A stretch of DNA of 64,000 bases, from the NCBI RefSeq assembly GCF_006968745.1, contig NZ_CP030118.1:4709943-4773942 (forward strand). Reading direction: 5' to 3'. Within the stretch, counting starts at the first letter, position 1, and each line of letters opens with the position of its first letter. Shown piece after piece: positions 33,447 through 44,600 of the stretch. Source of the stretch: Brasilonema sennae CENA114 (GTDB lineage: Bacteria; Cyanobacteriota; Cyanobacteriia; Cyanobacteriales; Nostocaceae). A model generated the notes under the pieces. It was not told where the DNA came from. It did not search any database and saw only the letters and a program-made list of their open reading frames with translations. Both the position numbers and the translations under genes were made by a program.

Positions 33447-36119
33447 ATGCAAGAATGGTTGCAAGCGGATAACGTGCGTTTAATTGGCATTACCGGGACT
33501 GGTGGTTATGGCAAATCTTCCCTGGTTGCAAAAATCTTTGCAACTGCACAAAGCTTTGAAAAGCAAGTTTGGGCAACTTTTAGCCAAAATTACCCCTTTG
33601 CGGTTTGGGGACGCTGGTTATTGGAAAAGTTAGGCAAAGCAACACCTGAAAAAGAAGCAGATTTATTAACTGCAGTTTGTAATAATTTGCGAACAGGGCG
33701 CTATTTGCTGGTATTGGATAACTTAGAAACTCTGCTAGAGGCAAACGGAGAATGGCATGATAAAACTTACTATGACTTCTTGCTGCGGTGGTTGAGTAGC
33801 CACACTGAGACTGTTATTTTAGTAACTAGCCGCGAACAACCTCAACTACCGCCTAATACCCTGAATTACTGCCGTTGGTTGCCATTGAAAGGACTTTCAA
33901 CCGATGCTGGGGTAGCACTGCTAGAAGATTTAGATATTCAAGGTGCTGATGCAGAAATCAGAGAATTTGTCAAGCGAGCGGATGGACATCCTTTATTAAT
34001 CAAGCTGGTGGCTGGAGTATTGCACGCTGATGAAGGAGATGTGGTTGATATCAGCGCTTTGAGACAAAATATCTTTGAGATTTTGGGGTTACATCGATAC
34101 GACTCAGAAGCGAGTATTGGTAAGATTCTTGATGCCAGTATTGCCCGGTTAACGCCAAAGTTACAACAACTATTATTTAATTTAAGCGTATATCGCCCCG
34201 CTTTTAACGCCACAGCCGCAGCCGCACTTTTACCAGAACAAGAAGTCACACAAGCGGATTTGCGGGGATTGGCTAAAAGATCGCTTTTGCAAGAAAACAA
34301 ACTAGAAAGCGGTTGGGTATTTGAGTTTCAGCCGTTAATTTTGGCTTATCTGAAACAGCAAGCGGGTGATTTAACCGAAGTACATGAAAGAGCGATCGCC
34401 TACTATCAATCTATCGCTACAGAATCTTGGCACACGATAGAAGATATCACACCACAACTAGAAATTTTTTATCACCTGTGTGAACTTAAGCAATATCGAC
34501 AAGCTAATAACATTCTTTATTTCTGCCACAATTTTTTGGATTTGAGAGGATATTACACTACCATTATTGAATTATCTAGCCGACTAGAAAAGGAATGGCA
34601 ACCAAGTAACCAAGATGAAAATAGTGAATTTGCATATGTTCTCACATCTTTGGGTAATGCTTACCAATTTTTGGGACAATACCAAATTGCGATTGATTAC
34701 CATCATCAGTCACTGGCTATTTTTCTTGAGATAGGCGATCGCAAAGGTGAAGCTATTTCTCTAAATAATTTGGGCAATGCTTACAATTTCTTGGGACAAT
34801 ACCAAATTGCGATTGATTACCATCATCAGTCACTGGCTATTAAACTTGAGATAGGCGATCGCACACGTGAAGGTGGCTCACTATGCAATCTAGGAAATGC
34901 TTACCGTTCCTTGGGACAATACCAACAGGCAATTGATTACTATCAGCAAGCATTAATAGTTTTAGGAGAAACTGGTCAGCGTGAATTTCGAGCCAATTCT
35001 CTAGCTGGTTTGGGCAATGCTTACAATTCCTTGGGACAGTACCAAATTGCGATTGATTACTCTCAGCAGTCACTGGCTATCTTTATTGAGATAAGCGCTC
35101 GTAGAAGTGAAACTGCTTCTCTAAATGATTTTGGCAAAGCTTACAATTCCTTGGGACAATACCAAAAGGCGATTGATTACCATCAGCAGTCACTGGCTAT
35201 TTCTCTTGAGATAGGCGATCGTAAAGGTGAAGCTACTTCTCTAAATAATTTGGGCAATGCTTACCGTTCCTTGGGACAATACCAACAGGCTATTGATTAC
35301 TATCAACAAGCATTGATAGTTTTACGAGAAACTAATCATCATGATTTTCGAGCCAATTCTCTAACTGGTTTGGGTAGTACTTACTATTCGTTAGGACAAT
35401 ACCAACAGGCGATTGATTACTATCAGCAGTCACTTGCTATTTCTCTTGAGATAGGCGATCGCAAAGGTGAAGCTGCTTCTCTAAATAATTTGGGCTGTGC
35501 TTACCAATCTTTGGGACAATACCAAAAAGCGATTAATTTCTATCAGCAGTCACTGGCTATTAAACGAGAGATAGGCGATCGCAATGGTGAAGCTGCTTCT
35601 TTGACTAATTTGGGCTGTGCTTACCAATCTTTGGGACAATACCAAAAGGCGATTGATTACCATCAGCAGTCACTTGCTATTGAACGTGAGATAGGCGATC
35701 GCAAAGGTGAAGCTATTTCTCTAGGTAATTTGGGCAATACTTACATTTGTTTGAGAGAATATCAACAAGTAATTGACTGTTATCAGCAATTATTAACGAT
35801 CCAACGTGAGATGGGCGATCGCAATGGTGAAGCCAAATCACTTCAAAATCTTGCTCAGCTTTATCATTTAACAGGCAGAATTAAGGAAGGTTACGCAGCT
35901 GGTATTCAAGCTACTCAAATTCAACAAGAACTAGAACTTCCTATTGAAGCTTGGGCTATACCAAAATGGCAAAAGTCAATTGCTAAATTTGCTCTACGTG
36001 GTAAATTACAGTTGGGTTTATGTTTTCTGGCGGGGTTATTCGCTTTCCCCTTTGCCCTAGTTTTCATTGTGTCGGTGATGTTGTGGCGCGTGGGAAAATC
36101 TCAATTACTGCGGCGTTGA
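33447..36119 (+). CDS. NB-ARC STAND ATPase with TPR repeats
   Basis: 890 residues from the first ATG; the frame is open back to 33336 and includes SIINELPPETQNWHGRIEEL, the usual lead-in, so the true product may be longer or fused to the upstream gene. Walker A GITGTGGYGKSSLVAKI (residues ~14-30), Walker B RYLLVLDNLET, the arginine sensor loop ILVTSREQP and GHPLLIKLVAG belong to the STAND NTPase. From ~34650 there are ten near-identical 40-residue TPR units (LGNAYxxLGQYQxAIDYxxQ). A membrane helix (FLAGLFAFPFALVFIVSVML) is at the C-terminus. STANDs with TPR sensors often act in signalling or phage defence; the ligand is unknown. Confidence 0.88.
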   Translation: MQEWLQADNVRLIGITGTGGYGKSSLVAKIFATAQSFEKQVWATFSQNYPFAVWGRWLLEKLGKATPEKEADLLTAVCNNLRTGRYLLVLDNLETLLEANGEWHDKTYYDFLLRWLSSHTETVILVTSREQPQLPPNTLNYCRWLPLKGLSTDAGVALLEDLDIQGADAEIREFVKRADGHPLLIKLVAGVLHADEGDVVDISALRQNIFEILGLHRYDSEASIGKILDASIARLTPKLQQLLFNLSVYRPAFNATAAAALLPEQEVTQADLRGLAKRSLLQENKLESGWVFEFQPLILAYLKQQAGDLTEVHERAIAYYQSIATESWHTIEDITPQLEIFYHLCELKQYRQANNILYFCHNFLDLRGYYTTIIELSSRLEKEWQPSNQDENSEFAYVLTSLGNAYQFLGQYQIAIDYHHQSLAIFLEIGDRKGEAISLNNLGNAYNFLGQYQIAIDYHHQSLAIKLEIGDRTREGGSLCNLGNAYRSLGQYQQAIDYYQQALIVLGETGQREFRANSLAGLGNAYNSLGQYQIAIDYSQQSLAIFIEISARRSETASLNDFGKAYNSLGQYQKAIDYHQQSLAISLEIGDRKGEATSLNNLGNAYRSLGQYQQAIDYYQQALIVLRETNHHDFRANSLTGLGSTYYSLGQYQQAIDYYQQSLAISLEIGDRKGEAASLNNLGCAYQSLGQYQKAINFYQQSLAIKREIGDRNGEAASLTNLGCAYQSLGQYQKAIDYHQQSLAIEREIGDRKGEAISLGNLGNTYICLREYQQVIDCYQQLLTIQREMGDRNGEAKSLQNLAQLYHLTGRIKEGYAAGIQATQIQQELELPIEAWAIPKWQKSIAKFALRGKLQLGLCFLAGLFAFPFALVFIVSVMLWRVGKSQLLRR
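34650..35850 (+). repeat. 120-bp coding tandem repeat
   Basis: Ten units of 120 bp encode the TPRs. Six carry an intact HIP1 octamer (GATAGGCGATCGC) at the same codon position, giving EIGDR, so the octamer recurs at 120-bp multiples. Confidence 0.9.
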
Positions 36120-36149
36120 AAGTTTTTTCCAAAGGGCGTAACTCAAATC

Positions 36150-36312
36150 TTGCACTTTATCGGTGAGTACGCCTTGAACTAAAGTTCAAGGCTAATAGAT
36201 CAAGTCCGTTAAAACGGACTCAAAGACTTACCCAGTCCGTTTTAACGGACTTTGGTTTTGAGCCAAGAAATTTATTTCTTGGCGGACGAATACTATGGTG
36301 CAAGATCTGAGC
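36150..36312. repeat. Composite palindromic repeat module, copy A
   Basis: Order: CCTTGAACTAAAGTTCAAGG, AGTCCGTTTTAACGGACT, CCAAGAAATTTATTTCTTGG, GGTGCAAGATCTGAG. A reversed copy lies at 47942-48106. No gene in 36120-36510 otherwise; a plus-strand stretch after 36350 is C-rich (TTACACCCCTACACCC). Confidence 0.8.
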
Positions 36313-36510
36313 CTGCAACTAGCGGCTTCGTAGTCAGCAAAATATGAAAGAAACACCTTTTTCCCTTACACCCCTACACCCTTACACCCCTGTGTTTCGT
36401 AAGCAAGTATTCAAAATTAATCACGTCTTTAACTATAGTTAACATAACTATCGCAGAGTGATGGTATAGTAGCAGGGCTGTCCATAAGCTGATTTCGGTG
36501 GATTGCATTC

Positions 36511-37716
36511 CTAGTTCAATGAAAGGCTAGTAAGGCTTCTGGAAAACTTTTTGGTAAAGCTGACTTGGGTTAATTGTCTACTCACCCATTCAGAATTGAA
36601 GACACTACGGTAGATGGGATTTTTCATTTTAAGATAGCCGTCGCGCTTTTCAACCAATCCGGATAGTAAAAGTTCTGTCTGTTCTCGACTGTCGTCGGTA
36701 CGTACACCAGATGTTTGACTTTCTTCTGCTTGCAACACTTGCTTTATAACACTCAACAATCGGACTGCACGCTGTTTGTTAAAAAGTAGGCGATCGCGAA
36801 TCGTGTGGAGGTGTTCTAGATCGTCTTTTACTTCCCAGTGTTGGATAATATGCGTTTTCACCAATTGTTCTACCCATAACGCTTCTGTGTTTCTTGGTAA
36901 ATCAATTGTTTTTTTAGATGTTTTTAAGGCAGTTTGAACTATTAACTGACAAAGTTTTTGGGTAAGAAATGGCTGTCCTCCTGTCCAGTAGATAATCTCT
37001 CGCATAACAGTTTTGCTTTGGCTAATCGCTTCCTCTAACCTTTGAACCAGAGGAGTGACTTCATGCAATTCAAAGTCATGTAACTCTATTGGAATACCCA
37101 TATTAAAAAGTGTGGGGTATTTGTCAGAAATTAGATCAGATGGATTGGCTACCCCAAATAGTGCAAATCCCAAACGTTGAAAATTCGGGTTGTCTGCCTG
37201 CTGATTGTAGCAATGAGAAATCCAAGCAAAAAAGTCATCGACAGGAAAATTCAAACTCAACAGACTATCAATCTCATCAATGAAGATAAAAATGCCTTCG
37301 GCTTTGCCGTCTTTGCGAGATTTGCTTTGAATATGTATCAACAAGACTTCTTCCACAAACTGGTGTAATTTTTGCACCGAAGAAGTACCTGCTTGTATAT
37401 CCCACCATTTTTGGAAATCGACTTGTTGTCTAAGATTTAAGCTGTGGAACAAGCTAAAAATAACGCTTTTATACCATTGTTCTTGTGTAATATTATTGGT
37501 AGCCAATCTGTTCATGTCCAAATAAAGGCATTCATAGCCTTCTTCGCTTAGACGCGAAATTGTCCGCTGTAGTAAAGATGACTTACCCATCTGGCGAGAG
37601 TTTAAGACATAACAGAAATCGCCAGCTTTCAAGCTAGCATAAAGTTGATCGTCTGCCTGACGAACAACATATGAAAGATCGTCATTACGAAGGCTACCAG
37701 CAACTTGATACGGCAT
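36511..37716 (-). CDS. AAA-like ATPase domain protein
   Basis: 401 residues. Walker A LNSRQMGKSSLLQRTI, Walker B GIFIFIDEIDSLLS and WTGGQPFLTQKLCQLIVQTA are typical of the cyanobacterial AAA-like (PF14516-type) domain that is often fused to WD40, CHASE2 or kinase modules. Here it stands alone with only a short C-terminal winged-helix-like region. Role unknown; likely signalling. It lies just outside the kinase operon and inside the bracketing repeats. Confidence 0.8.
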   Translation of the reverse strand: MPYQVAGSLRNDDLSYVVRQADDQLYASLKAGDFCYVLNSRQMGKSSLLQRTISRLSEEGYECLYLDMNRLATNNITQEQWYKSVIFSLFHSLNLRQQVDFQKWWDIQAGTSSVQKLHQFVEEVLLIHIQSKSRKDGKAEGIFIFIDEIDSLLSLNFPVDDFFAWISHCYNQQADNPNFQRLGFALFGVANPSDLISDKYPTLFNMGIPIELHDFELHEVTPLVQRLEEAISQSKTVMREIIYWTGGQPFLTQKLCQLIVQTALKTSKKTIDLPRNTEALWVEQLVKTHIIQHWEVKDDLEHLHTIRDRLLFNKQRAVRLLSVIKQVLQAEESQTSGVRTDDSREQTELLLSGLVEKRDGYLKMKNPIYRSVFNSEWVSRQLTQVSFTKKFSRSLTSLSLN

Positions 37717-38190
37717 ATTAAGTTGTTATTAGAAAACAAAGAGATTGAAAACAAAGAGATTGAATCAGCAGTAACAACAAGCTAGGACACTCGAACCTCT
37801 GTTTCAAATACTTACGGGGAATCGGTGTGATTAAATTCATACATAAGGTCAGTAAACAAAAAAGTTTTTTATAAACCCTGCTGTGTGCATATTTCAGCCT
37901 TTATCGACTAGTTATATCCAATAGCAGCTCTTTGAGGCGGTGTCCGCCCTCCGGGCGGACACCAAGGTTGCTGCATTTTATTCCAGTCAGAATGCTAGGG
38001 ATTTTTTAAAACTTCCTTTTCCCAACCTTATGCGCTAAACATATCAATAAAAAATAAGGAACTTATAGGGATGCTAAATTTTTTCTCAAACGACTCTGGC
38101 TCAAATAGTAGATTCATTCTCAGCCGACAAATTCCATCAGATCGCGCGAGCGATCGCCCTTATTAACTTGTGAATTAGCTTCGTCTTAGT
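37717..38190. other. Intergenic stretch
   Basis: Contains a short duplication (ACAAAGAGATTGAA twice, 37735-37765) and a hairpin GGTGTCCGCCC/GGGCGGACACC (37940-37963). No gene recognised. Confidence 0.5.
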
Positions 38191-38268
38191 AGTTCCCTGT
38201 TCCCCGTTCCCTGTTCCCTGTTCCCTGTTCCCTGTTCCCTGTTCCCTGTTCCCTGTTCCCTGTTCCCT
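38191..38268. repeat. 7-bp tandem repeat, ~11 copies
   Basis: GTTCCCT repeated with one variant (GTTCCCC). It lies at the 3' end of the response-regulator gene and would be prone to slippage. Confidence 0.95.
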
Positions 38269-38291
38269 GCTATAAAATTTAACGCCGAGAT

Positions 38292-38669
38292 CTACTCACT
38301 CCAATCCATCAGTTGGGCTACTTGTTCGCAAATCAGCGTTGGATTGAAGGGCTTGGTGATAATTCCAGCGATATCCATTTGAGTAAAGCGCCTACGCTCG
38401 TCGGGTAATACCTTAGCCGTTAGCAAAATCACCGGAATCGTTTGAGTTGTTGGATTGGCTCTGAGTTGCTCGTAGAATTGAAAGCCATCCATTTCGGGCA
38501 TTGATACATCAAGGAGAATAACATCAAAAATATACTCTTGGACTTTAAGAAGTCCTTCATGACCCGATTGGGCAGATTGTGTCTCCCACCCTCCCAAATC
38601 CTCCAAGCAAGTGCAGATAAGGTCTTGCAGCGATTCTTCATCATCAATAACAAGGATGCGTTTAGTCAT
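38292..38669 (-). CDS. Single-domain response regulator (CheY-like)
   Basis: 125 residues from MTKRILVIDDEESLQDLICT. Acidic pocket DDE, phospho-acceptor Asp in DVILLDVSMPEMDGF, Thr in ILLTAK, Lys in ITKPFNP. The start overlaps the stop of the large kinase gene (ATGACTAA, eight bases shared), so translation is coupled and it is the likely phosphate acceptor of that kinase. Confidence 0.93.
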   Translation of the reverse strand: MTKRILVIDDEESLQDLICTCLEDLGGWETQSAQSGHEGLLKVQEYIFDVILLDVSMPEMDGFQFYEQLRANPTTQTIPVILLTAKVLPDERRRFTQMDIAGIITKPFNPTLICEQVAQLMDWSE

Positions 38670-41600
38670 GATTTTCTCTTGATGATATTGGCAATGTAAA
38701 ATAAAAAGTGCTGCCTTCACCCAGCTTGCTCTGTGCCCAAATACTGCCCTGATGTTGTTGAACAATACTTTGGCAAATCGCTAAACCTAAGCCGGTTCCT
38801 CCTTTAGCACGAGAATCGGAAACGTCAACCTGTTGGAAGCGTTCAAAAATTGTTTCTAGCTTGTCGGCGGGAATCCCTCTACCTTGATCTTTGACTTGAA
38901 ACAGAACTGAGTCAAACTGAGGTTGGGCTGATAAGGTAATAACCGAGTTAGGGGGGGAGAACTTGATGGCGTTGCTCAACAGATTGGTTAGTGTTTGAAT
39001 AATAGACTCGGGGGAAGCCCAGACGCAAGCAGTGGTGGGAGTAATCGAGAGTGTAATGGAGGCTCCAAGAGCGATTGACTGTACCCCTTCAACCGCTCGT
39101 TGCATTAAATCTTCTGCTTGACTTACCTCCTTCACAAGCTGCACTCGCCCTGAAGATAAGCGTTCCAAATCAAGGATGTCATTAACTAGACGTACGAGGC
39201 GATCGCTGTTTGTCAAAGCTTGCTGGAGCATTCGTTTGGCTTTTTCGGGTTTGTTGTCGTACATACCAGTATTGAGCAAGCCTAAAAATCCTCGAATCGC
39301 CGTAAGCGGGGTGCGAAGTTCATGACTCACAACGGAAATAAATTCATTTTTCATCTGCTCAATAGCCCGCTGTTCGCTGATATCTTGGATCTGTGTGACA
39401 TAATACAAAGACCCGTTGTGGGAATCTCGTACCAACGACAAGCTCGTTAGTCCCCAAGCGATGCGTCCTCCGCTGCACAAGTAGCGCAACTCCACTTGAG
39501 CATTGCGATTTTCGTTAGTGAGGACTTGCTTAATGCAATCCTGAAGTTGATTAACATCTTCTGGGTGAATTCGCTCAAATGCGTTCACGTTTAGTAACTC
39601 TGATTCAGAACAGCCAAGCATTTCACCTAGCATCGGATTGATTTGTAGCCAGCGATGATTTAATCCCAACAGCGCCATACCAATGGGGGCATCATGAAAC
39701 GCATAGCGGAACCGCTCTTCACTTTCACGCAAAGCTCTTTCGGCTTGTTTTATCTCGGTAATATCTGTTATCCGCACTAGATTGAGAACTTGATTAGCTA
39801 TTGAAACGCGCTTAGTAGCCAGGTTGCCCCAGAATAGATTTCCTTTTCGGGTTACATATTCAATTTCCCGATTCCAGAAGCCTTTTTGGTCAATTTCTGT
39901 GACGATTTCCTTTAATTCGTTTGAGGAAAATGGACGAAGCTGAAGTGTGTGCCCTTGGATGCCAAGCAGTTCGGCTTTACTGTCCACTTCAAATAGTTCT
40001 ACTGCTCGATAATTGCAGTCAGAAATCAGTAATGTTTTAGAATCGACCAGAAACAGAGCATCGGCAGATTCGTTGTAAATCGCCTCGCGCAAGTCTTTTT
40101 GCTGTTGCAGTTCTAATTCTGCCTGTTTGCGCTCCGTAATATCAAGTATCGTTCCGAAAAATTTTATCACCTGCCCTTGCTCGTTGATGACAGCCTCATA
40201 TCTTCGATAAACGTGTCGAACTTCACCATTAGGGCGTATAATACGAAAATCTAATTCCTCGCCTCTGCCAGTCTTCATCGTTCGCGCGTAGCCCTCTTGC
40301 ACTGGTGCTCGGTCATCTACATGAATCTGCTGGATGTATTGTTCGTACGTTGGTTCGCCTTGAGTTGGATCAAGACCAAAAATGCGAAATTGTTCTTCTG
40401 ACCATCTAAATTTCCGTGTAATGAGATTAAATTCCCAGTTTCCCACATGAGCAACTCGTTGAGCAGCTTTTAAAGTCGCTTCACTCTCTTGTAAAGCGGC
40501 TGTCCTTTGAGTAACTTGCTTTTCTAAAGTACGATTATAGTCAGTTAAAATCTGCTGAGCTTGTTTGCGTTCTGTGATATCTTGAAACGTGGTAATCGCA
40601 TACGCAATGTTACCCTTTTCATCAAAAATGGGTGTTCCTTGACCTTCGATGGGAATAATCTTACCTCCTTGGTGGATTTCTATATCATCTGCGATCGCCT
40701 GATCCCCCCTCAACGCCCGCACAATTGGTAATTGTTCACTCGGGTATTGCTCAGATGTCCCCGTAACATAAAGTTGATAAACTTCTCCCAATTGTTCGGC
40801 TGTAGCTGATGGCACAACTCCTTTACCCAGTAATTCCACTGCCATGCGATTGGTATAGCATGGTATACCTTGAGCATTTATCACTCCGATACCTATGGGT
40901 ATTGCCTCTAAAAATTGAGTCAGCCTCCTCTCACTTTCACGCACTTCGGCATAAAGCTTGGCATTTTCAATCGAAATTGCTGCCTGCGAAGATAACAGTT
41001 TCAAGACTTCCAATCTGTCTGGCGTAAAAGCTCCAGTTGTCAAATTATTTTCCAGGTATAAAATACCTACCAGACTACCTTGATTGAGCAGGGGCGCACA
41101 CAAAATTGATTTCGGTTGCTGTTTAACAATGTAAGGAGTACGAATGAAATTGCCTTCACCAGAAGCATCATTCAAAACAACACTTTCTTGAGTACGGATA
41201 ACGTAATTGATGATCGCATCACAAACCATACGGTTATGACTGCTGCCACCAACTGTTTCAATAGGAATAGATGGTAATATTTTGAACTCATTATTATCAA
41301 CAGTTCCTGATGCCTCAATCACCCATTGCCCATTCTTGTTCCCAGGCTCAAGCTGAGATTTAAAACTCAGGAGATAACCTTTCTGTGCCCCTGCATTCTC
41401 CAAGACAATTTTCATCATCTTTTCTAAGAGCGTAGTTAACACAATTTCACTCGACAGGGTTTGTGAGGCTTTGAGAACGCTGCTCAAATCGAGTTCACTA
41501 GATGTTTTTGAATCGGTACTGAAAATTGCATTAGGGGTGTAAGCTTTGTTCCTCTGTGCTGTTTTAGGAAAAAATTGGGGATAGCATTGTTCTAAATCCT

Positions 41601-44600
41601 TTACCTTTGCTGTTGCTCCCCAGCGTGTGTAGGTGTAATGAGCTTCTTGCATATAAGTTTGGGCAAACTTCAATCTACCACGCGCTAAATAAAACTTGGC
41701 AGCTAACTCATAAGCTAAAGCTTCTTCTTGAATGAATTCGTTTTCCCTTGCTCCTTGAATTGCTTTTTCGTAAAACTCCTCAGCTTCAAAAAATTGACCG
41801 AAAACTCGTGCTTTCTCTGCCTCGACTAAATAAAATTTATGCAGATAATTCATCGGCGCATGAAATGCCCATTTCTGCATCTTCTTTTGGTTTGCATTCA
41901 CTCGATTAAGGTAAGTTTCTTTGTCGGAGTTTGAAGCCTCGACAAATGCACCCAAATGTGCAAGCGAGTCATAAAAATGCAGTAAACCAGTAACTAGCAT
42001 TGTACTTAATCCTTCTAGATATGGTTTCGCGAGTACTGCATTTTGGACGGCTTGTTGAGTGTCACCAAATAAATAACACAATATAAGTTTATTTAAGTAA
42101 AAAAATAACAGTTCTATTCTATTATTGGCTTTGATAGCAAGTGGTAGGCTTTGCTCCTCGTTATAGGCATCACCAAATAAGCGGATGGGATTTTCAGCTT
42201 TACCTAACAAATTGAGGACTGCTTGTCGAAAGATTGCTGTCCAATTAAAAGATGCTTCTTGGTTGATTCGAGCGATCGCTTTACTATAAATCGCTATCTC
42301 TTGTTCTAACTGTGTCAGTTCAGAACCAAGAAAGTATAAATGTTCACAAACATAACAAGCACAATAACCAGCATATTCAAAATCACCCGTTTCAACTCCG
42401 CTTTGATAGCCGTCAATCAAAATAGATATTGTTTCCTTGATATGCTCCTTCCAGTGCATTGAGTGAGCACCAAATCCCAAGCAGATTTTGGCTTTTTCTT
42501 TCTGAGCATTTAAGCGTTCACCCAAAATTACAGAGAGTTTGCCAAAGTTATAAGCTGACTCATAGTCTTGGAGTATTCCACACAGAACAACTGTATACTG
42601 ACCATAAGCAAATGCCGATAATTCTGCATTGCCATATTTGATAGATAAATTAATTTTTGATAGTGCAATCAGCAAGAAAAGATTAGGAGCCGCTATAAAC
42701 GAAGCTGATGCTATACTCGATAGGACAAGCATTGCTGCTAGCTTGTCGGGTTCGGTCATCTTTGGTAGGTCGATTAAGTCCTCAATTTTTTGCCCCTCAA
42801 AAAGTGAAGCTGTTTCCTCCAATCCTTTTTTAATATCTAACTGGCTTGGTTCTTCTGGTAATATCACTCCTAACAAATTTAGTACTTGCAGCCCGATTTG
42901 AACAGCTTCTTTGAGGTTGCCCTCTGACACAAAAGCTTGAATTTTTGCATCATAAACTCTTATTTTATCTAGCACTGTTTTGGCATTTTTTAACACAACT
43001 AGAGCCAATTGCTCCATTGTGATAAAATCCCGATTCAGATACGCCGCCTCTGCTGCTTCTTCGTACAACGCTAGAGTTAAGTCATATTTTTGCTGCCAAC
43101 TATCTGCATTTAAAAGTTTTAGCCCTGTATTCAAATACTCAAGTGCTGCGCCATAAGCTGTTGCTGCTTTGGCTTTTTGACCAGCCATCAGATTGAGTTT
43201 GGCAATTTCATTTCGCTCTTGTTGATGGGTTACTAATTCAAGCCCAAGATTGAGATGATCGACAATTTCAAATAACCCATCTAATAAAGCATCTGCTGAG
43301 GTATTCTGTAATAGTAGGTGACCTATTTCTAGGTGAAGGGTTGTTTTTTGCTCATCATCTATCAAAGCATAAGCTGCTTGTTGTACTCGGTCATGTAAAA
43401 ATTTATAATCTTGAATGAATAGGTTTGTATCTAACTCAGATATACATAAGATTAATCCGGATTGAACTGCTGTCATTAAGTCATAAAAAACTTCGCCATG
43501 AGATTTTTCACAAATAATAGAAAGGGTTTTTAAGTCAAATTCAGCACCAACACAAGCTGCTAAACGCAAAATCTGCTGTGTGGATTCTGGCAATTTATTT
43601 AACTCACCAATCATCAACTCCACCACATTGTCAGTGATATTCATTGCCTGAATTTGAGCTAAGTTCCATTGCCAACCATTGCGTTCAAAATCAAAAGTCA
43701 GGAAATTCTCCGCGTGCAGTGTTTTCAAAAATTGATTAACGAAGAAAGGATTGCCATCAGTTTTACGCACTATAAGGGATGCCAACTGGTTGACTGATGG
43801 CATGTCTGCATGCAATGTATCAGCAATTAACTTGCTGATAGACTCAGTTTGTAAAGGAGCTAAGGTAATAGAATTGATAATAGCTCCAACATTACGCAAC
43901 CTATCAAGAGTCATCATCAATGGATGAGTGCAGTTGACTTCATTATCTCGATACGCTCCAATCAGAAACAGATATTGTGTATCTGCATCTGTCATCATGA
44001 GGTCTATCAACTTAAGACTGGCGGAATCTGCCCACTGCAAATCATCCAAAAAGATGACTATGGGATGCTCTTTTAGACAGAATGTCCGGATGAAGTTTTG
44101 GAAAACAAGGTTAAAGCGATTTTGCGACTCAGTAGCGCCTAATTGTGGCACAGATGGCTGTTTGCCAACAATCAGTTCCACTTCCGGAAGGACATCAATA
44201 ATGACTTGAGCATTAGAACCCAAAGCAAGTCGAAGTTTTTCTCGCCATTGCTCAAGCTGCGCTTCAGTTTCAGCTAACAGTTGGTATACCAATCCGCTGA
44301 ACGCGCTTACAATAGCAGAGTAAGGGATATTTCGCTTAAACTGGTCAAATTTACCAGTTATGAAATAACCGTGTTTTTCAGTAATAGGTTTATAAATTTC
44401 TCGTACTAAAGCTGATTTTCCAACACCAGAATAACCTGTCACCAACATCATTTCGATTTTTGATTTTTGATTTTGGATTAGGGATTGGTGAGTCGTGAGT
44501 GATGATTGGGGGTTTTCCTCTCCTCTTCCGCCTGCGACTCGTTTCTCCTGCGGAGACGCTACGCGAACAAACGCTGACAGTAAAGTTTCAACTTCTGCCT

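Noticed and set aside
34650..35850. Non-coding tandem repeat
   Set aside because: The 120-bp units are codons of TPRs in an open frame.
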